Translations under genes and position numbers: made by a program | Assembly: GCF_000498355.1 (NCBI RefSeq) | Contig: NZ_AVSV01000016.1 | Span: 62,001 to 126,000, forward strand | DNA: 64,000 bases | Reading direction: 5' to 3' | Source: Clostridium sp. Ade.TY | GTDB taxonomy: Bacteria; Bacillota; Clostridia; Clostridiales; Clostridiaceae | Shown here: piece by piece, positions 1-8,180 of the stretch | Numbering within the stretch: the stretch's first letter is position 1 | How the letters are laid out: every line of letters starts with the position of its first letter | Notes under the pieces: model-generated | Seen by the model: only the letters and a program-made list of their open reading frames with translations | Database searches by the model: none | Told to the model about the DNA's origin: nothing

Positions 1-484
1 TTATATATTGATTAAAAAAACTACCAAACATAATTAAAAAAATAGAAAAACCATATATATATTTTGAATAAGTTTTTATTTTTGAATAGTTAAAGTAACT
101 TGCAAGTAAGAAACATATTAAACCGATAATTGAAAATGTGATATGTCTACTAAGGAAATATGGACTTTGTATATTAGAAACATAATATAATGCTAAAATT
201 CCAACAAGGGAAATAATAACTGCTGTAATTATTATGCTCCATTCAGTATTTTGTTTATGAACTTTATTTAAGCTTTCACCAATTTCTTTGTAGTCACCCA
301 TACTTTCTAAAGCCTTTTTTATTGCTATATTTTCATCATTTTCTATTTTAAGATGTATAAGAGCACTTTCTTCTATATGACATAATAATTCTTCTTTGAT
401 CTCTTTATGCAGTTTTTTATTTTTTATATTTGAACAAACATTATTCAAATAATTTATAACTAAATCATTATTCTCTAATCGCAC
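1..484 (-). CDS. SEDS-family (FtsW/RodA-like) membrane protein with N-terminal HAAS-type domain, partial
   Basis: This minus-strand gene runs off the left edge, so only about 161 N-terminal residues are seen. I start it at GTG 484, which has a GGGGG ribosome site 7-8 bases upstream and overlaps the end of the PadR gene by 10 bp. Residues 1-70 are soluble and helical (LCHIEESALIHL, ALESMGDYKEIGE), like the HAAS/permease-prefix domain often paired with PadR regulators. Three hydrophobic segments follow from about residue 85. The stretch SPYFLSRHITFSIIGL then FNYSKIKTYSKYIYG resembles the start of the SEDS fold (FtsW/RodA/SpoVE), the peptidoglycan polymerase family. The overlap suggests translational coupling and PadR control. 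Whether the missing part keeps the catalytic Asp cannot be seen, so the exact role is inference. Confidence 0.7.
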   Translation of the reverse strand, partial: MRLENNDLVINYLNNVCSNIKNKKLHKEIKEELLCHIEESALIHLKIENDENIAIKKALESMGDYKEIGESLNKVHKQNTEWSIIITAVIISLVGILALYYVSNIQSPYFLSRHITFSIIGLICFLLASYFNYSKIKTYSKYIYGFSIFLIMFGSFFNQYI

Positions 485-816
485 ACTGGCTTCCCCCTTA
501 AAACTTTATTTACAGTATTACTAAATAAATTCCATTCTTCTTCTTTAGTTTGTAAATGCTTTTTTCCGGTTTTTGTTATAGAATAATATTTTCTTTTCCT
601 TTTGGTTTCACCAGATTTCCAAAAGGATTCTATGAAGCCTTCACCTTCTAGTCCATGAAGTATTGGATATAAAGTTCCTTCTTTAAAAGAAAAAATACCG
701 TTTGATGTAGCCTCAATTTCTTTTATGATTTCATATCCATACATTTCTTTTCTATTTAGTAATCCAAGAACTAAAAGAGAAGTGCTACCTTTCATTAACT
801 CCTTATCAACTTTCAT
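475..816 (-). CDS. PadR-family transcriptional regulator
   Basis: This 113-residue winged-helix repressor has the compact PadR form. Residues 1-85 hold the typical order LLVLGLLNRKEMYGYEI, then GTLYPILHGLEGEGFIES, then KRKYYSITKTGKKHL (the wing). The C-terminal helix is short, as in PadR subfamily 2. PadR proteins usually repress their own operon together with a membrane or transport gene. That fits here, since the SEDS-like gene overlaps the last 10 bp. A consensus-like promoter with a perfect 16-bp-arm palindrome sits directly upstream and is the likely operator. The start is ATG 816, behind AAGGAGTGG. The family call is certain; the ligand is unknown. Confidence 0.93.
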   Translation of the reverse strand: MKVDKELMKGSTSLLVLGLLNRKEMYGYEIIKEIEATSNGIFSFKEGTLYPILHGLEGEGFIESFWKSGETKRKRKYYSITKTGKKHLQTKEEEWNLFSNTVNKVLRGKPVCD

Positions 817-841
817 AAAACCACTCCTTATTTTAAATTCA

Positions 842-885
842 ACTTATACCTAGATAATCTATGCATAGGTTATCTAGGTATAAGT
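842..885. promoter_or_regulatory. Perfect inverted repeat, likely PadR operator
   Basis: The arms ACTTATACCTAGATAA (842-857) and TTATCTAGGTATAAGT (870-885) are perfect reverse complements around a 12-bp spacer. The repeat begins within the -10 of the padR promoter and covers the expected transcription start. This is a classic position for autorepression. Assignment to this PadR protein is inference from position. Confidence 0.75.
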
Positions 886-911
886 ATAATATTAAAAAAT
901 ATAAATTGCAA
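883..911 (-). promoter_or_regulatory. Promoter of padR-SEDS operon
   Basis: On the minus strand, -35 TTGCAA (911-906) and -10 TATACT (888-883) are separated by 17 bp. The palindrome overlaps the -10 and the initial transcribed region. Confidence 0.7.
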
Positions 912-949
912 TATTTTTCCTAAAATAAATTTTTAAGTAAGTTATTTCG

Positions 950-977
950 TTGATATTGTATAAAAACAATGTATAAT
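950..977 (+). promoter_or_regulatory. Probable promoter of SDR-HAD gene pair
   Basis: TTGATA (950-955) and TATAAT (972-977) have a 16-bp spacer. They lie 46 bp upstream of the SDR start and are divergent from the padR promoter. Confidence 0.55.
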
Positions 978-1023
978 TTATAGATAAAGAAAATATAGAA
1001 ACTAATTAGGGAAAGGATATTAT

Positions 1024-1800
1024 ATGGTAAGGGATAATTACACTTTAATAACTGGTGGAACTAAAGGAATTGGATTTGAACTTGCAAAATTATTTGCAAA
1101 GGATAATAATAATTTAATTATTGTTGCAAGAAATATTGATGAGCTTAATGAAGCAAAAAAATTTTTAGAAAATAAATATAAAATATTTGTGGAAATATTA
1201 GCTTTAGATATAAGTGTGGATAAGTCAGTAGATAAAATTATAAATTTTGTGGAAGAAAAAAACTTAATTGTGGATAACTTAATTAATAATGCTGGAGTTG
1301 GAAGTTTTGGTTTTTTTGATGAAATAAATGAGGAAAAAGACTTAAATATTATACACATAAATATTGTAGCTTTAACTAGGCTAATAAAATATTTTTTACC
1401 TAAATTAAAAAAATTTAATTCTGGTGGAATATTAAATGTTGCATCAACTGCAGCATTTGTTGGAGGTCCTAAAATGAGTACATATTATTCTTCAAAAGCA
1501 TATGTACTGACTTTATCAGAAGCTTTATATGAAGAGGCAAAAGAATTTGGTGTAACAGTAAGCTGTCTTTGTCCTGGACCTGTTAAAACATCTTTTCAAA
1601 AAAATGCAGGAATTATTAAGTCTGAAAAAGCAAAAAAATATTTAATGGATGCAAAAACAGTAGCAAAGTGTGGTTACATTGGCTATAAAAAAGGAAAAGC
1701 AATCATAATTCCGGGTTTTAAAAATAAGATTATGATTTTGGCTACAAAGATTTTACCAAGAAATATAATAAGAAAAATAATATTTAATACAAATAAATAG
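1024..1800 (+). CDS. Short-chain dehydrogenase/reductase (SDR)
   Basis: This is a 258-residue classical SDR oxidoreductase. The Rossmann nucleotide motif TGGTKGIG is at residues 10-17. The structural NNAG motif is near residue 90, a catalytic Ser lies in NVASTA, and the YYSSK catalytic Tyr/Lys pair is near residue 160, followed by the CPGPVKT loop. Length and order are usual for SDRs that use NAD(P)H. The substrate cannot be read from sequence; close family members include the DltE/YqjQ-like cytosolic oxidoreductases. The start is ATG 1024, behind GGGAAAGG. The HAD phosphatase follows after 11 bp, so the two are probably co-transcribed. Confidence 0.9.
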   Translation: MVRDNYTLITGGTKGIGFELAKLFAKDNNNLIIVARNIDELNEAKKFLENKYKIFVEILALDISVDKSVDKIINFVEEKNLIVDNLINNAGVGSFGFFDEINEEKDLNIIHINIVALTRLIKYFLPKLKKFNSGGILNVASTAAFVGGPKMSTYYSSKAYVLTLSEALYEEAKEFGVTVSCLCPGPVKTSFQKNAGIIKSEKAKKYLMDAKTVAKCGYIGYKKGKAIIIPGFKNKIMILATKILPRNIIRKIIFNTNK

Positions 1801-1811
1801 GAGTGTAATAT

Positions 1812-2612
1812 ATGGGGATTTTTGAAGGTTATATATTAGTTTCAGATATGGATGGAACTTTATTAAATGATAAAAGAAAAATATCGGATGAAGATAAAAA
1901 TGCTATAAATTATTTTAAAGAAAATGGAGGATTGTTTACTATAGCAACTGGTAGAATGCTAGAAGCAGCTAGTAGATTTGCTAGAGAACTTAATCTAAGT
2001 TTACCTATAATACTTTATAATGGAAGTAAAGTTTATGATTATTCAAATGAAAAAGTAATTAAAGAATATTTTTTAGAAGAAGAAAGAAAAGAAGTTATAA
2101 ATAAATTACTTAATGAAAATAAAGAAATAGGGATAGAAGTTTATTCGGAAGAAAATATATACATATTTAAGGATTGCAAATATACAAAGAGATTTACTGG
2201 AAAAGGATATAAAGTAATCTATGATATAAATGATAGTGTGTGGAATGCAAAATGGACTAAAATATTAGTTGTTGGTGAAGAAAATATATTAAATGAATTT
2301 GAAAGAGAATTTTCAAAATATGATAGTGAAATACCAATAAGAAGTGGAGAAAATTTTCTTGAAGTAGTACCAAAATATACTTCAAAAGGACAGGCGTTAA
2401 GTGATTTGATAAATGAATATAAACTTAATGATTTAAAAGTTATAACAGTTGGAGATAACATGAATGATAAGGAACTTATAGAAAATGCAGACTATGGATT
2501 TGTAGTTCAAAATGGAAATAAAAAATTATTATCTAAAGCTAGGTATAAAGCGCCAAGTAATAACGAAAGTCCTATTAAATATATAGTAAAATGGATTGAA
2601 GATAATAGATAA
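1812..2612 (+). CDS. Cof-type HAD-IIB hydrolase (sugar/nucleotide phosphatase family)
   Basis: This 266-residue haloacid-dehalogenase phosphatase carries motif I DMDGTLL (Asp12 nucleophile, Asp14 acid/base), motif II in the FTIATGR region, a conserved Lys in the cap/core junction (SKGQAL), and motif IV GDNMND at residues 214-219. The insertion between motifs II and III is the alpha/beta cap of subclass IIB. Such Cof/YidA-type enzymes dephosphorylate small phosphorylated sugars or cofactors; the substrate here is unknown. The start ATG 1812 is behind GGAGTG, 11 bp after the SDR stop. Confidence 0.92.
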   Translation: MGIFEGYILVSDMDGTLLNDKRKISDEDKNAINYFKENGGLFTIATGRMLEAASRFARELNLSLPIILYNGSKVYDYSNEKVIKEYFLEEERKEVINKLLNENKEIGIEVYSEENIYIFKDCKYTKRFTGKGYKVIYDINDSVWNAKWTKILVVGEENILNEFEREFSKYDSEIPIRSGENFLEVVPKYTSKGQALSDLINEYKLNDLKVITVGDNMNDKELIENADYGFVVQNGNKKLLSKARYKAPSNNESPIKYIVKWIEDNR

Positions 2613-2618
2613 TTATTG

Positions 2619-2635
2619 ATTATCATAATGATAAT
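2619..2635. repeat. 17-bp AT-rich palindrome before carA promoter
   Basis: ATTATCATAATGATAAT is a perfect palindrome about one bond of sequence after the HAD stop. It resembles iron- or peroxide-regulator half-sites in composition, but the half-site order is not the Fur 7-1-7 arrangement. Its function is unknown. Confidence 0.4.
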
Positions 2636-2680
2636 TAAATTTCCAAATTGCTTGACATGGAAATTTATATAAACTAAAAT
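2636..2680 (+). promoter_or_regulatory. carA promoter with inverted repeat around the -35
   Basis: TTGACA (2652-2657) and TAAAAT (2675-2680) have an ideal 17-bp spacer. A perfect 10-bp inverted repeat, TAAATTTCCA (2636-2645) and TGGAAATTTA (2658-2667), brackets the -35. It could be an operator in addition to the RNA-level control downstream. Confidence 0.75.
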
Positions 2681-2704
2681 AGTAAAAAAAGAATAAAATT
2701 AGAA

Positions 2705-2888
2705 AAGTTAAAGTACACTTTAAATTGGTCCCGTGAGGCCAGAAAGGAGTATAGAACTATGCTATTATTTAATGGAAATATTATAGCTTTGTTTAAAAAG
2801 TTAAATTTAAATAAGAATGAATATACCAGGGCAATAGGGAGAGCAATTTCAATTTAAAGTAATTTGGTCTCTTTGTTGTCCTTTTTGT
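2705..2888 (+). promoter_or_regulatory. PyrR-type attenuation leader of carAB
   Basis: The leader contains GGTCCCGTGAGGCCAG (2727-2742) followed by AAAGGAG. This matches the PyrR-binding loop of pyrimidine operons (TCC-n-GTGAGGC, then AAGGA), in which UMP-bound PyrR stabilises the anti-antiterminator. The upper stem TGGTC/GGCCA is visible. A terminator lies 80 bases downstream: AGGGCAATAGGGAGA (2828-2842) pairs over its full 15 bases, with G-U pairs, to TCTCTTTGTTGTCCT (2868-2882), then TTTTT. A 32-residue reading frame lies between them. PyrR itself is not in the window. Confidence 0.8.
2759..2857 (+). CDS. Possible 32-residue leader peptide between PyrR site and terminator
   Basis: ATG 2759 opens a 32-codon frame ending TAA at 2855-2857. 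Its ribosome site AAAGGAG (2743-2749) is the conserved 3' part of the PyrR loop. The last codons run through the 5' arm of the terminator (2828-2842). A translating ribosome would therefore block the terminator, and PyrR binding would hide the ribosome site. The peptide (MLLFNGNIIALFKKL...) resembles nothing I know. It may be chance, because AAGGA is part of the PyrR consensus anyway. Confidence 0.35.
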   Translation: MLLFNGNIIALFKKLNLNKNEYTRAIGRAISI

Positions 2889-2961
2889 TATACAAAAATT
2901 TAAATTTATCTTTTAAAGTGTATTTTTAGCAATTAACTTAAATTTTTGAGGAGGGCTAAGC

Positions 2962-4011
2962 ATGAAAGCAAAGCTTATATTAGAAAATGGAGTAATTTTT
3001 GAAGGAAAAGCCTTTGGATATCTTAAAGAAAATGTTGGAGAAGTAGTATTTACTACAGGTATGACTGGTTATCAAGAAGTTTTAACTGATCCATCATATC
3101 ATGGTCAAATAGTAACTATGACATATCCTTTAATAGGAAACTACGGAATAAACTTAGAGGACATGGAATCAAGTAAACCTCAAGTAAGTGGATTTATAGT
3201 TAGAGAAAAATGTGATATACCAAATAATTTTAGATGTGAATTAACATTAGATGATTATTTAAGACAAAACAAAATTGTTGGACTTGAAGGTATAGATACA
3301 AGAGCATTAACTAAAATTTTAAGAAATAATGGAACAATGAGAGGAATTATTGTATTAGATGATTCAACGTTAGAAGACGTTAAGGGTAAGATTGAGAGTT
3401 TTTCAAATAAAGAGGCAGTACATATTGTAAGTACTAAAGAAAAATATGAAATTGAGGGTCCAGGAAAGCACGTAGCTGTAATCGACTATGGTATAAAAAC
3501 AAATATTCTTAGATGTTTTAAAAAGAGAGGTTGTAAGTTAACAGTATTTCCATCAAATGTATTAGCAGAGGAAGTACTTAGTGTAAATCCAGACTTAGTA
3601 TTTTTATCAAATGGGCCTGGAGATCCAGAGGATTTAAGTGAAGAAATAGAAACTATTAAAAATATTATAGGAAAGAAACCAGTAGTAGGAATATGTCTTG
3701 GACATCAACTTTTAGCATTAAGTTTAGGCGGAAAGACAGCTAAATTAAAATTTGGACATAGAGGTGGAAATCATCCAGTAAAAGATTTAGAAACAGGAAG
3801 AGTACATATAACATCACAAAACCATGGTTATTATGTAAATTATATTCCAGAAGATGTAGAAGTAACTCATGTAAATATAAATGATGAAACAGTAGAAGGA
3901 ATGAAGCATAAAAATATGCCAATATATTCAGTTCAATTCCATCCTGAGGCATCAGCTGGACCTAAGGATTCAGAATATATATTTGATAGATTTTTAAATT
4001 ACGCACTATAA
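2962..4011 (+). CDS. carA: Carbamoyl-phosphate synthase small subunit (glutaminase)
   Basis: The 349-residue CarA hydrolyses glutamine and passes ammonia to CarB for carbamoyl phosphate, the first step toward pyrimidines and arginine. Residues 1-150 are the CarA-specific domain ([23 protein letters not shown]). Residues 168-349 are a class I amidotransferase: oxyanion SNGPGDPED, nucleophile Cys in GICLGHQ, and catalytic His-Glu in QFHPEAS. The length is normal. The start ATG 2962 has a GAGGAGG site. carB follows after 23 bp. The PyrR leader upstream points to pyrimidine-controlled expression. Confidence 0.98.
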   Translation: MKAKLILENGVIFEGKAFGYLKENVGEVVFTTGMTGYQEVLTDPSYHGQIVTMTYPLIGNYGINLEDMESSKPQVSGFIVREKCDIPNNFRCELTLDDYLRQNKIVGLEGIDTRALTKILRNNGTMRGIIVLDDSTLEDVKGKIESFSNKEAVHIVSTKEKYEIEGPGKHVAVIDYGIKTNILRCFKKRGCKLTVFPSNVLAEEVLSVNPDLVFLSNGPGDPEDLSEEIETIKNIIGKKPVVGICLGHQLLALSLGGKTAKLKFGHRGGNHPVKDLETGRVHITSQNHGYYVNYIPEDVEVTHVNINDETVEGMKHKNMPIYSVQFHPEASAGPKDSEYIFDRFLNYAL

Positions 4012-4034
4012 GATACTTTAGGAGGATTGAAATT

Positions 4035-7000
4035 ATGCCATTAAATAAAGATATTAAAAAAGTTTTAGTTATAGGATCAGGACCAATTATTATAGGACAG
4101 GCAGCGGAGTTTGATTATTCAGGAACTCAAGCTTGTCAGGCTTTAAAAGAAGAGGGAATAGAAGTTGTTTTAATAAACTCAAATCCAGCAACAATAATGA
4201 CAGATAAAGAAGTTGCAGATAAAGTTTATTTAGAGCCACTTACATTAGAGTTTGTTGAAAAGGTAATAGAAAAAGAAAGACCAGATAGTTTACTTGCAGG
4301 AATGGGCGGACAAACGGGGTTAAATCTTGCAGTAGAGCTTTATGATGCTGGAATTTTAGATAAATATAACGTAAGAGTAATAGGTACATCTATCGAATCA
4401 ATAAAAGAAGGGGAAGATAGAGAACTATTTAGAAATATGATGAACAGAATAAATGAGCCAGTTATACAAAGTGAAATTGTAACTGACTTAGATTCTGGAA
4501 TGGCATTTGCAAATAAAATAGGATATCCAGTTATAGTGAGACCTGCATATACTCTTGGAGGAACAGGTGGCGGAATTGCAGATAATGAACAGGAGCTTAG
4601 AGAAACATTAGAATCAGGTCTTCAATTAAGTACTATAGGACAGGTTCTTTTAGAAAAGTCAGTTAAGGGATGGAAAGAAGTTGAGTATGAAGTAATGAGA
4701 GATTCATACGGAAACTGTATAACTGTATGTAACATGGAAAATATAGATCCAGTAGGTATACATACTGGAGATAGTATAGTTGTTGCACCATCACAAACAT
4801 TATCAGATAAAGAATATCAAATGCTTAGAACTGCATCAATTAATATAATAAATGCAGTAGGAATTGAAGGCGGATGTAATGTACAATTTGCATTAAATCC
4901 AGAAAGCTTTGAATATGCAGTAATTGAAATAAATCCTAGAGTTTCAAGATCATCAGCCCTTGCTTCAAAAGCAACAGGATATCCAATAGCAAAGCTTGCC
5001 GCAAAAATAGCACTTGGATATGGATTAGATGAAATAAAAAATGCAGTAACTCAAAAAACATATGCATGTTTTGAGCCTTCATTAGATTATGTAGTTTGTA
5101 AAATACCAAAGTGGCCATTTGATAAATTCTTTAGTGCAGATAGAGCGCTTGGAACAAAGATGATGGCAACTGGTGAAATAATGGCAATAGGAGCAAACTT
5201 TGAGCAAGCTTTTTTAAAAGGAATAAGAAGTTTAGAAATCGGAAGATATTCATTAGATTACAAAAAGTTTAGAGATTTAAGTATGCAAGAACTTAAAGAA
5301 AGAGTAATGGTTCCAGATGATGAAAGAATTTTTGCATTAGCAGAAATGCTTAGAAGAGATTATAGAATAGATATGGTATGCCATATAACAGGAATGGATA
5401 AGTTCTTTGTAGAAAAAATAAAATGGATAGTAGATGAAGAGCAAAGATTAAAGTTAAGTAAGATTGAAGATTTAAATAAAGATTGGTTATTAACATTAAA
5501 GAAAAAAGGATTCTCAGATAAAGCAATTGCAGATTTCTTAAATGTTAGTCCAGAAGAAGTATATAAATTAAGAACTATATGGAATATTAAACCGGCATAT
5601 AAAATGGTTGATACTTGTGCTGGAGAGTTTGAAGCACTATCACCATATTATTACTCAACTTATGAACAATATGATGAAGTTGAAGTAACAAAGGATAAAA
5701 AGAAAGTTATAGTAATAGGTTCAGGTCCAATAAGAATAGGTCAAGGTGTTGAATTTGACTATGCTTCAGTTCATTGTGTTAAGTCATTAAAGAACATGGG
5801 AATAGAAACAATAATAGTAAATAATAATCCAGAAACAGTAAGTACAGATTTTGATATATCAGATAAATTATACTTTGAACCATTAACAGAAGAAGATGTT
5901 TTAAATATAGTTGAAAAAGAAAATCCAGATGGAGTAATACTTCAATTTGGAGGACAAACAGCTATTAAACTTGCAAACTTCTTAAAAGAAAAAAATATAC
6001 CAGCACTTGGTACAACAGCAGATCAAATTGATATGGCTGAAGATAGAGAAAAATTTGATGAATTATTAGAAAAGCTTGGAGTATCTAGACCAAAGGGTAA
6101 AGGTGTATGGTCAGTTGAAGAAGGATTAGAAGAAGCAAGAATTCTTGGATTCCCAGTACTTGTTAGACCTTCATATGTACTTGGTGGTCAAGGTATGGAA
6201 ATAACTCATGATGAGGAAGAATTAACATATTACTTAACAAATGCCTTTATAAAAGATACAAAAAATCCAATTCTTATAGATAAATATTTAATGGGTAGAG
6301 AAATAGAAGTTGATGCTATATCAGATGGTTGTGATATATTAATACCAGGAATAATGGAACATTTAGAGAGAGCTGGAGTTCACTCAGGTGATAGTGTTAC
6401 AATGTATCCAAGTCAAAATATAAGTAAAGAAATAAAGGATAAAGTATTAGAATATACAAAGAAACTTGCTCTTTCAATAGGTATAAAAGGTATGATAAAC
6501 ATTCAATTTATAGAGTTTGAAGGAAATCTTTATGTAATAGAAGTTAACCCAAGAGCTTCAAGAACTGTTCCTTATATAAGCAAAGTTTCAGGAGTTCCAA
6601 TAGTAGATCTTGCAACAAAGGCAATGCTTGGATATAAAATTAAAGATTTAGGATATGGAGTAGATGTATACAAAGAGCCAGAACTTGTATCAGTTAAGGT
6701 TCCAGTATTCTCAACTCAAAAACTTCCAAATGTAGAAGTATCTTTAGGACCTGAAATGAAATCAACAGGAGAAGTTTTAGGAATTGGAAGAAATATAAAA
6801 GAAGCTTTATATAAAGGATTTGTTGCTGCTGGTATGTTAAGCAATATTGATAACGGAAAAATACTTGCAACAATTAAGAAACATGATAAGCAAGAATTCT
6901 TACCAATGGCAATAGAACTTTCAAAGCTTGGATATAAATTCGTAGCAACAAAAGGAACATGTGAATTATTAAAAGAGCATGGAATTGATGCTGAGGAAGT

Positions 7001-7250
7001 AAGAAAAATTAACGAAGAAAATCCAAATATATTAGATGTGGTAAAAAATAAAGAAGTTGATTTAGTAATAAATACACCAACAAAGGGAAATGATTCAAAA
7101 AGGGATGGATTCCTAATAAGAAGAGCTGCTGTAGAGAGAAATATTGGGGTTATAACAGCTTTAGATACATTAAAGGCTATGATAGATGTAAGAAAAGAAA
7201 AATTATGTAATAGAAGCGATTTAGAAGTTTTTAATATAGCTGAAATATAA
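4035..7250 (+). CDS. carB: Carbamoyl-phosphate synthase large subunit
   Basis: This 1071-residue CarB makes carbamoyl phosphate from bicarbonate, ammonia and two ATP in complex with CarA. Two homologous ATP-grasp halves are clear. The first starts [22 protein letters not shown], the second (about residue 555) [21 protein letters not shown]. Each has its own ATP-grasp lid, with GGTGGG and GGQGM loops, and a metal-binding INPRVSRSS or VNPRASRT motif. The C-terminal 130 residues form the MGS-like allosteric domain ([18 protein letters not shown]). The length is typical. The site AGGAGG precedes ATG 4035. A rho-independent terminator closes the operon at 7271. Confidence 0.98.
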   Translation: MPLNKDIKKVLVIGSGPIIIGQAAEFDYSGTQACQALKEEGIEVVLINSNPATIMTDKEVADKVYLEPLTLEFVEKVIEKERPDSLLAGMGGQTGLNLAVELYDAGILDKYNVRVIGTSIESIKEGEDRELFRNMMNRINEPVIQSEIVTDLDSGMAFANKIGYPVIVRPAYTLGGTGGGIADNEQELRETLESGLQLSTIGQVLLEKSVKGWKEVEYEVMRDSYGNCITVCNMENIDPVGIHTGDSIVVAPSQTLSDKEYQMLRTASINIINAVGIEGGCNVQFALNPESFEYAVIEINPRVSRSSALASKATGYPIAKLAAKIALGYGLDEIKNAVTQKTYACFEPSLDYVVCKIPKWPFDKFFSADRALGTKMMATGEIMAIGANFEQAFLKGIRSLEIGRYSLDYKKFRDLSMQELKERVMVPDDERIFALAEMLRRDYRIDMVCHITGMDKFFVEKIKWIVDEEQRLKLSKIEDLNKDWLLTLKKKGFSDKAIADFLNVSPEEVYKLRTIWNIKPAYKMVDTCAGEFEALSPYYYSTYEQYDEVEVTKDKKKVIVIGSGPIRIGQGVEFDYASVHCVKSLKNMGIETIIVNNNPETVSTDFDISDKLYFEPLTEEDVLNIVEKENPDGVILQFGGQTAIKLANFLKEKNIPALGTTADQIDMAEDREKFDELLEKLGVSRPKGKGVWSVEEGLEEARILGFPVLVRPSYVLGGQGMEITHDEEELTYYLTNAFIKDTKNPILIDKYLMGREIEVDAISDGCDILIPGIMEHLERAGVHSGDSVTMYPSQNISKEIKDKVLEYTKKLALSIGIKGMINIQFIEFEGNLYVIEVNPRASRTVPYISKVSGVPIVDLATKAMLGYKIKDLGYGVDVYKEPELVSVKVPVFSTQKLPNVEVSLGPEMKSTGEVLGIGRNIKEALYKGFVAAGMLSNIDNGKILATIKKHDKQEFLPMAIELSKLGYKFVATKGTCELLKEHGIDAEEVRKINEENPNILDVVKNKEVDLVINTPTKGNDSKRDGFLIRRAAVERNIGVITALDTLKAMIDVRKEKLCNRSDLEVFNIAEI

Positions 7251-7270
7251 TATTAATACAGCTTGAACTT

Positions 7271-7308
7271 AAAGTGCTATGCAAAGTGTATTTGTATAGC
7301 ACTTTTTA
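7271..7308 (+). terminator. carAB terminator
   Basis: AAAGTGCTAT (7271-7280) pairs perfectly with ATAGCACTTT (7296-7305), followed by a short T run. Confidence 0.85.
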
Positions 7309-7417
7309 TATGACATATAAATAATTTAATCGACAGTTTTTTCTTTAAAAAATAATAAAATAATTAGGAATATATAATCAAATAAAACATATATTGTTAA
7401 CATAAGAAAAAAATATG

Positions 7418-7465
7418 TTGACATGCGAACCTCTGTTCGATAAAATATAATCAAACGTGTGTTCG
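7418..7465 (+). promoter_or_regulatory. SOS-type promoter with LexA box and second near-box
   Basis: TTGACA (7418-7423) and TAAAAT (7441-7446) have a 17-bp spacer. Inside the spacer is CGAACCTCTGTTCG (7426-7439), a perfect match to the Gram-positive LexA/DinR site CGAAC-N4-GTTCG. A second near-match, AAACGTGTGTTCG (7453-7465), covers the expected start of transcription. Binding at either site would block RNA polymerase. Confidence 0.88.
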
Positions 7466-7484
7466 CATAAAAGGAGTGTTATTT

Positions 7485-7727
7485 ATGAAGTCAGATTCAA
7501 GCGTTTTTGTAAAATTAAATTATAAAAATATTGGTGAAGTTAGAAGTCTTATTATAGATAGACAAGGCAATTTTGGAAATTCAAAAAAATATTTAATGTG
7601 TGCTGGTAAGTGCGATAAAAATGGATGGACAATAGTATTTAAAGCAAGAGATTTCAAAGAGGCTGAGGAGATAGTGAATAGTAGCACTTTTAAGAACACG
7701 AGACATAAAGCTATGATGTATAACTAA
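7485..7727 (+). CDS. Small protein of unknown function, probably SOS-induced
   Basis: I take ATG 7485 as the start, 8 bases after AAGGAG; a GTG at 7476 overlaps that ribosome site and is unlikely. The product has 80 residues, is basic and soluble, and shows no membrane segment or signal peptide. It has two Cys in YLMCAGKCDKNGW and a C-terminal RHKAMMYN. I do not recognise a domain. The promoter holds a consensus LexA box plus a second near-box, so DNA-damage induction is likely. Small LexA-controlled genes in Firmicutes include division inhibitors such as YneA, but this one lacks the membrane anchor and LysM domain, so no function is assigned. Confidence 0.8.
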   Translation: MKSDSSVFVKLNYKNIGEVRSLIIDRQGNFGNSKKYLMCAGKCDKNGWTIVFKARDFKEAEEIVNSSTFKNTRHKAMMYN

Positions 7728-7751
7728 AATAAGCGTTAAATATAAATTATA

Positions 7752-7802
7752 AAAATGTATGAATATTATTTTATTGAATAATAATATTCATGCATTTTTT
7801 TA
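7752..7802 (+). terminator. Terminator after the LexA-box gene
   Basis: ATGTATGAATATTATT (7755-7770) pairs with AATAATATTCATGCAT (7779-7794), with one G-T pair, and is followed by seven T. Confidence 0.85.
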
Positions 7803-7830
7803 TTTTTATATGTATTCCATAAAAAAACAC

Positions 7831-7859
7831 TTGTATTTATAAAATAAGTATAATATAAT
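7831..7859 (+). promoter_or_regulatory. Promoter of T-box/asnB
   Basis: TTGTAT (7831-7836) and TATAAT (7854-7859) have a 17-bp spacer and lie directly upstream of the T-box leader. Confidence 0.6.
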
Positions 7860-7865
7860 TTAATA

Positions 7866-8150
7866 AATTTAAAAAATGAATAGCTATGATAAGGAGAGTA
7901 ATCTTAAACAGAAGCTTCAGCGAGTTAGGAAATGGTGTGAGCCTAATAGTAGAGTTTTGGATGAAGAACACCTTTGAGCTTTCTACCGAAAGTATTTATA
8001 TTTAAGTACAAGTAGACTAGAACGCTACCAAAAGCGTTAAAACTGGCAGGTATCGAATACTCTGGAAGTACTTCCGTACCATGAATTACAACTATTTTTT
8101 TATATAGTTTTATTTATGTATAATAACTCGCTTCCAGCGAGTTTTTTTTA
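7866..8150 (+). promoter_or_regulatory. T-box leader, specifier AAC (Asn), controlling asnB
   Basis: The stem I features AGCGAGTTAGGAAATGG and GTGTGAGCC precede the specifier loop GAAG-AAC-ACC, with AAC (Asn) at 7967-7969. The antiterminator bulge reads TGGC (8044-8047). That pairs with GCCA, the 3' end expected of a tRNA with discriminator G, as tRNA(Asn) has; the Ile and Met T-boxes in this window have TGGT instead. The terminator is ACTCGC-ttcca-GCGAGT (8126-8142), then eight T. Uncharged tRNA(Asn) should therefore turn asnB on. Confidence 0.93.
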
Positions 8151-8180
8151 TTAATATTTATAATAAAAGGGGGCAATTAA

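Noticed and set aside
2619..2635. Fur box before carA
   Set aside because: The half-sites are in the reverse order to the Fur consensus and the neighbouring gene is not iron-related. It is kept only as an unexplained palindrome.
7476..7484. GTG start for the LexA-box gene
   Set aside because: GTG 7476 lies inside AAGGAGTG, the ribosome site that serves ATG 7485. The same logic was used to discard upstream starts at 12992, 14241, 16068, 23264 and 40936.
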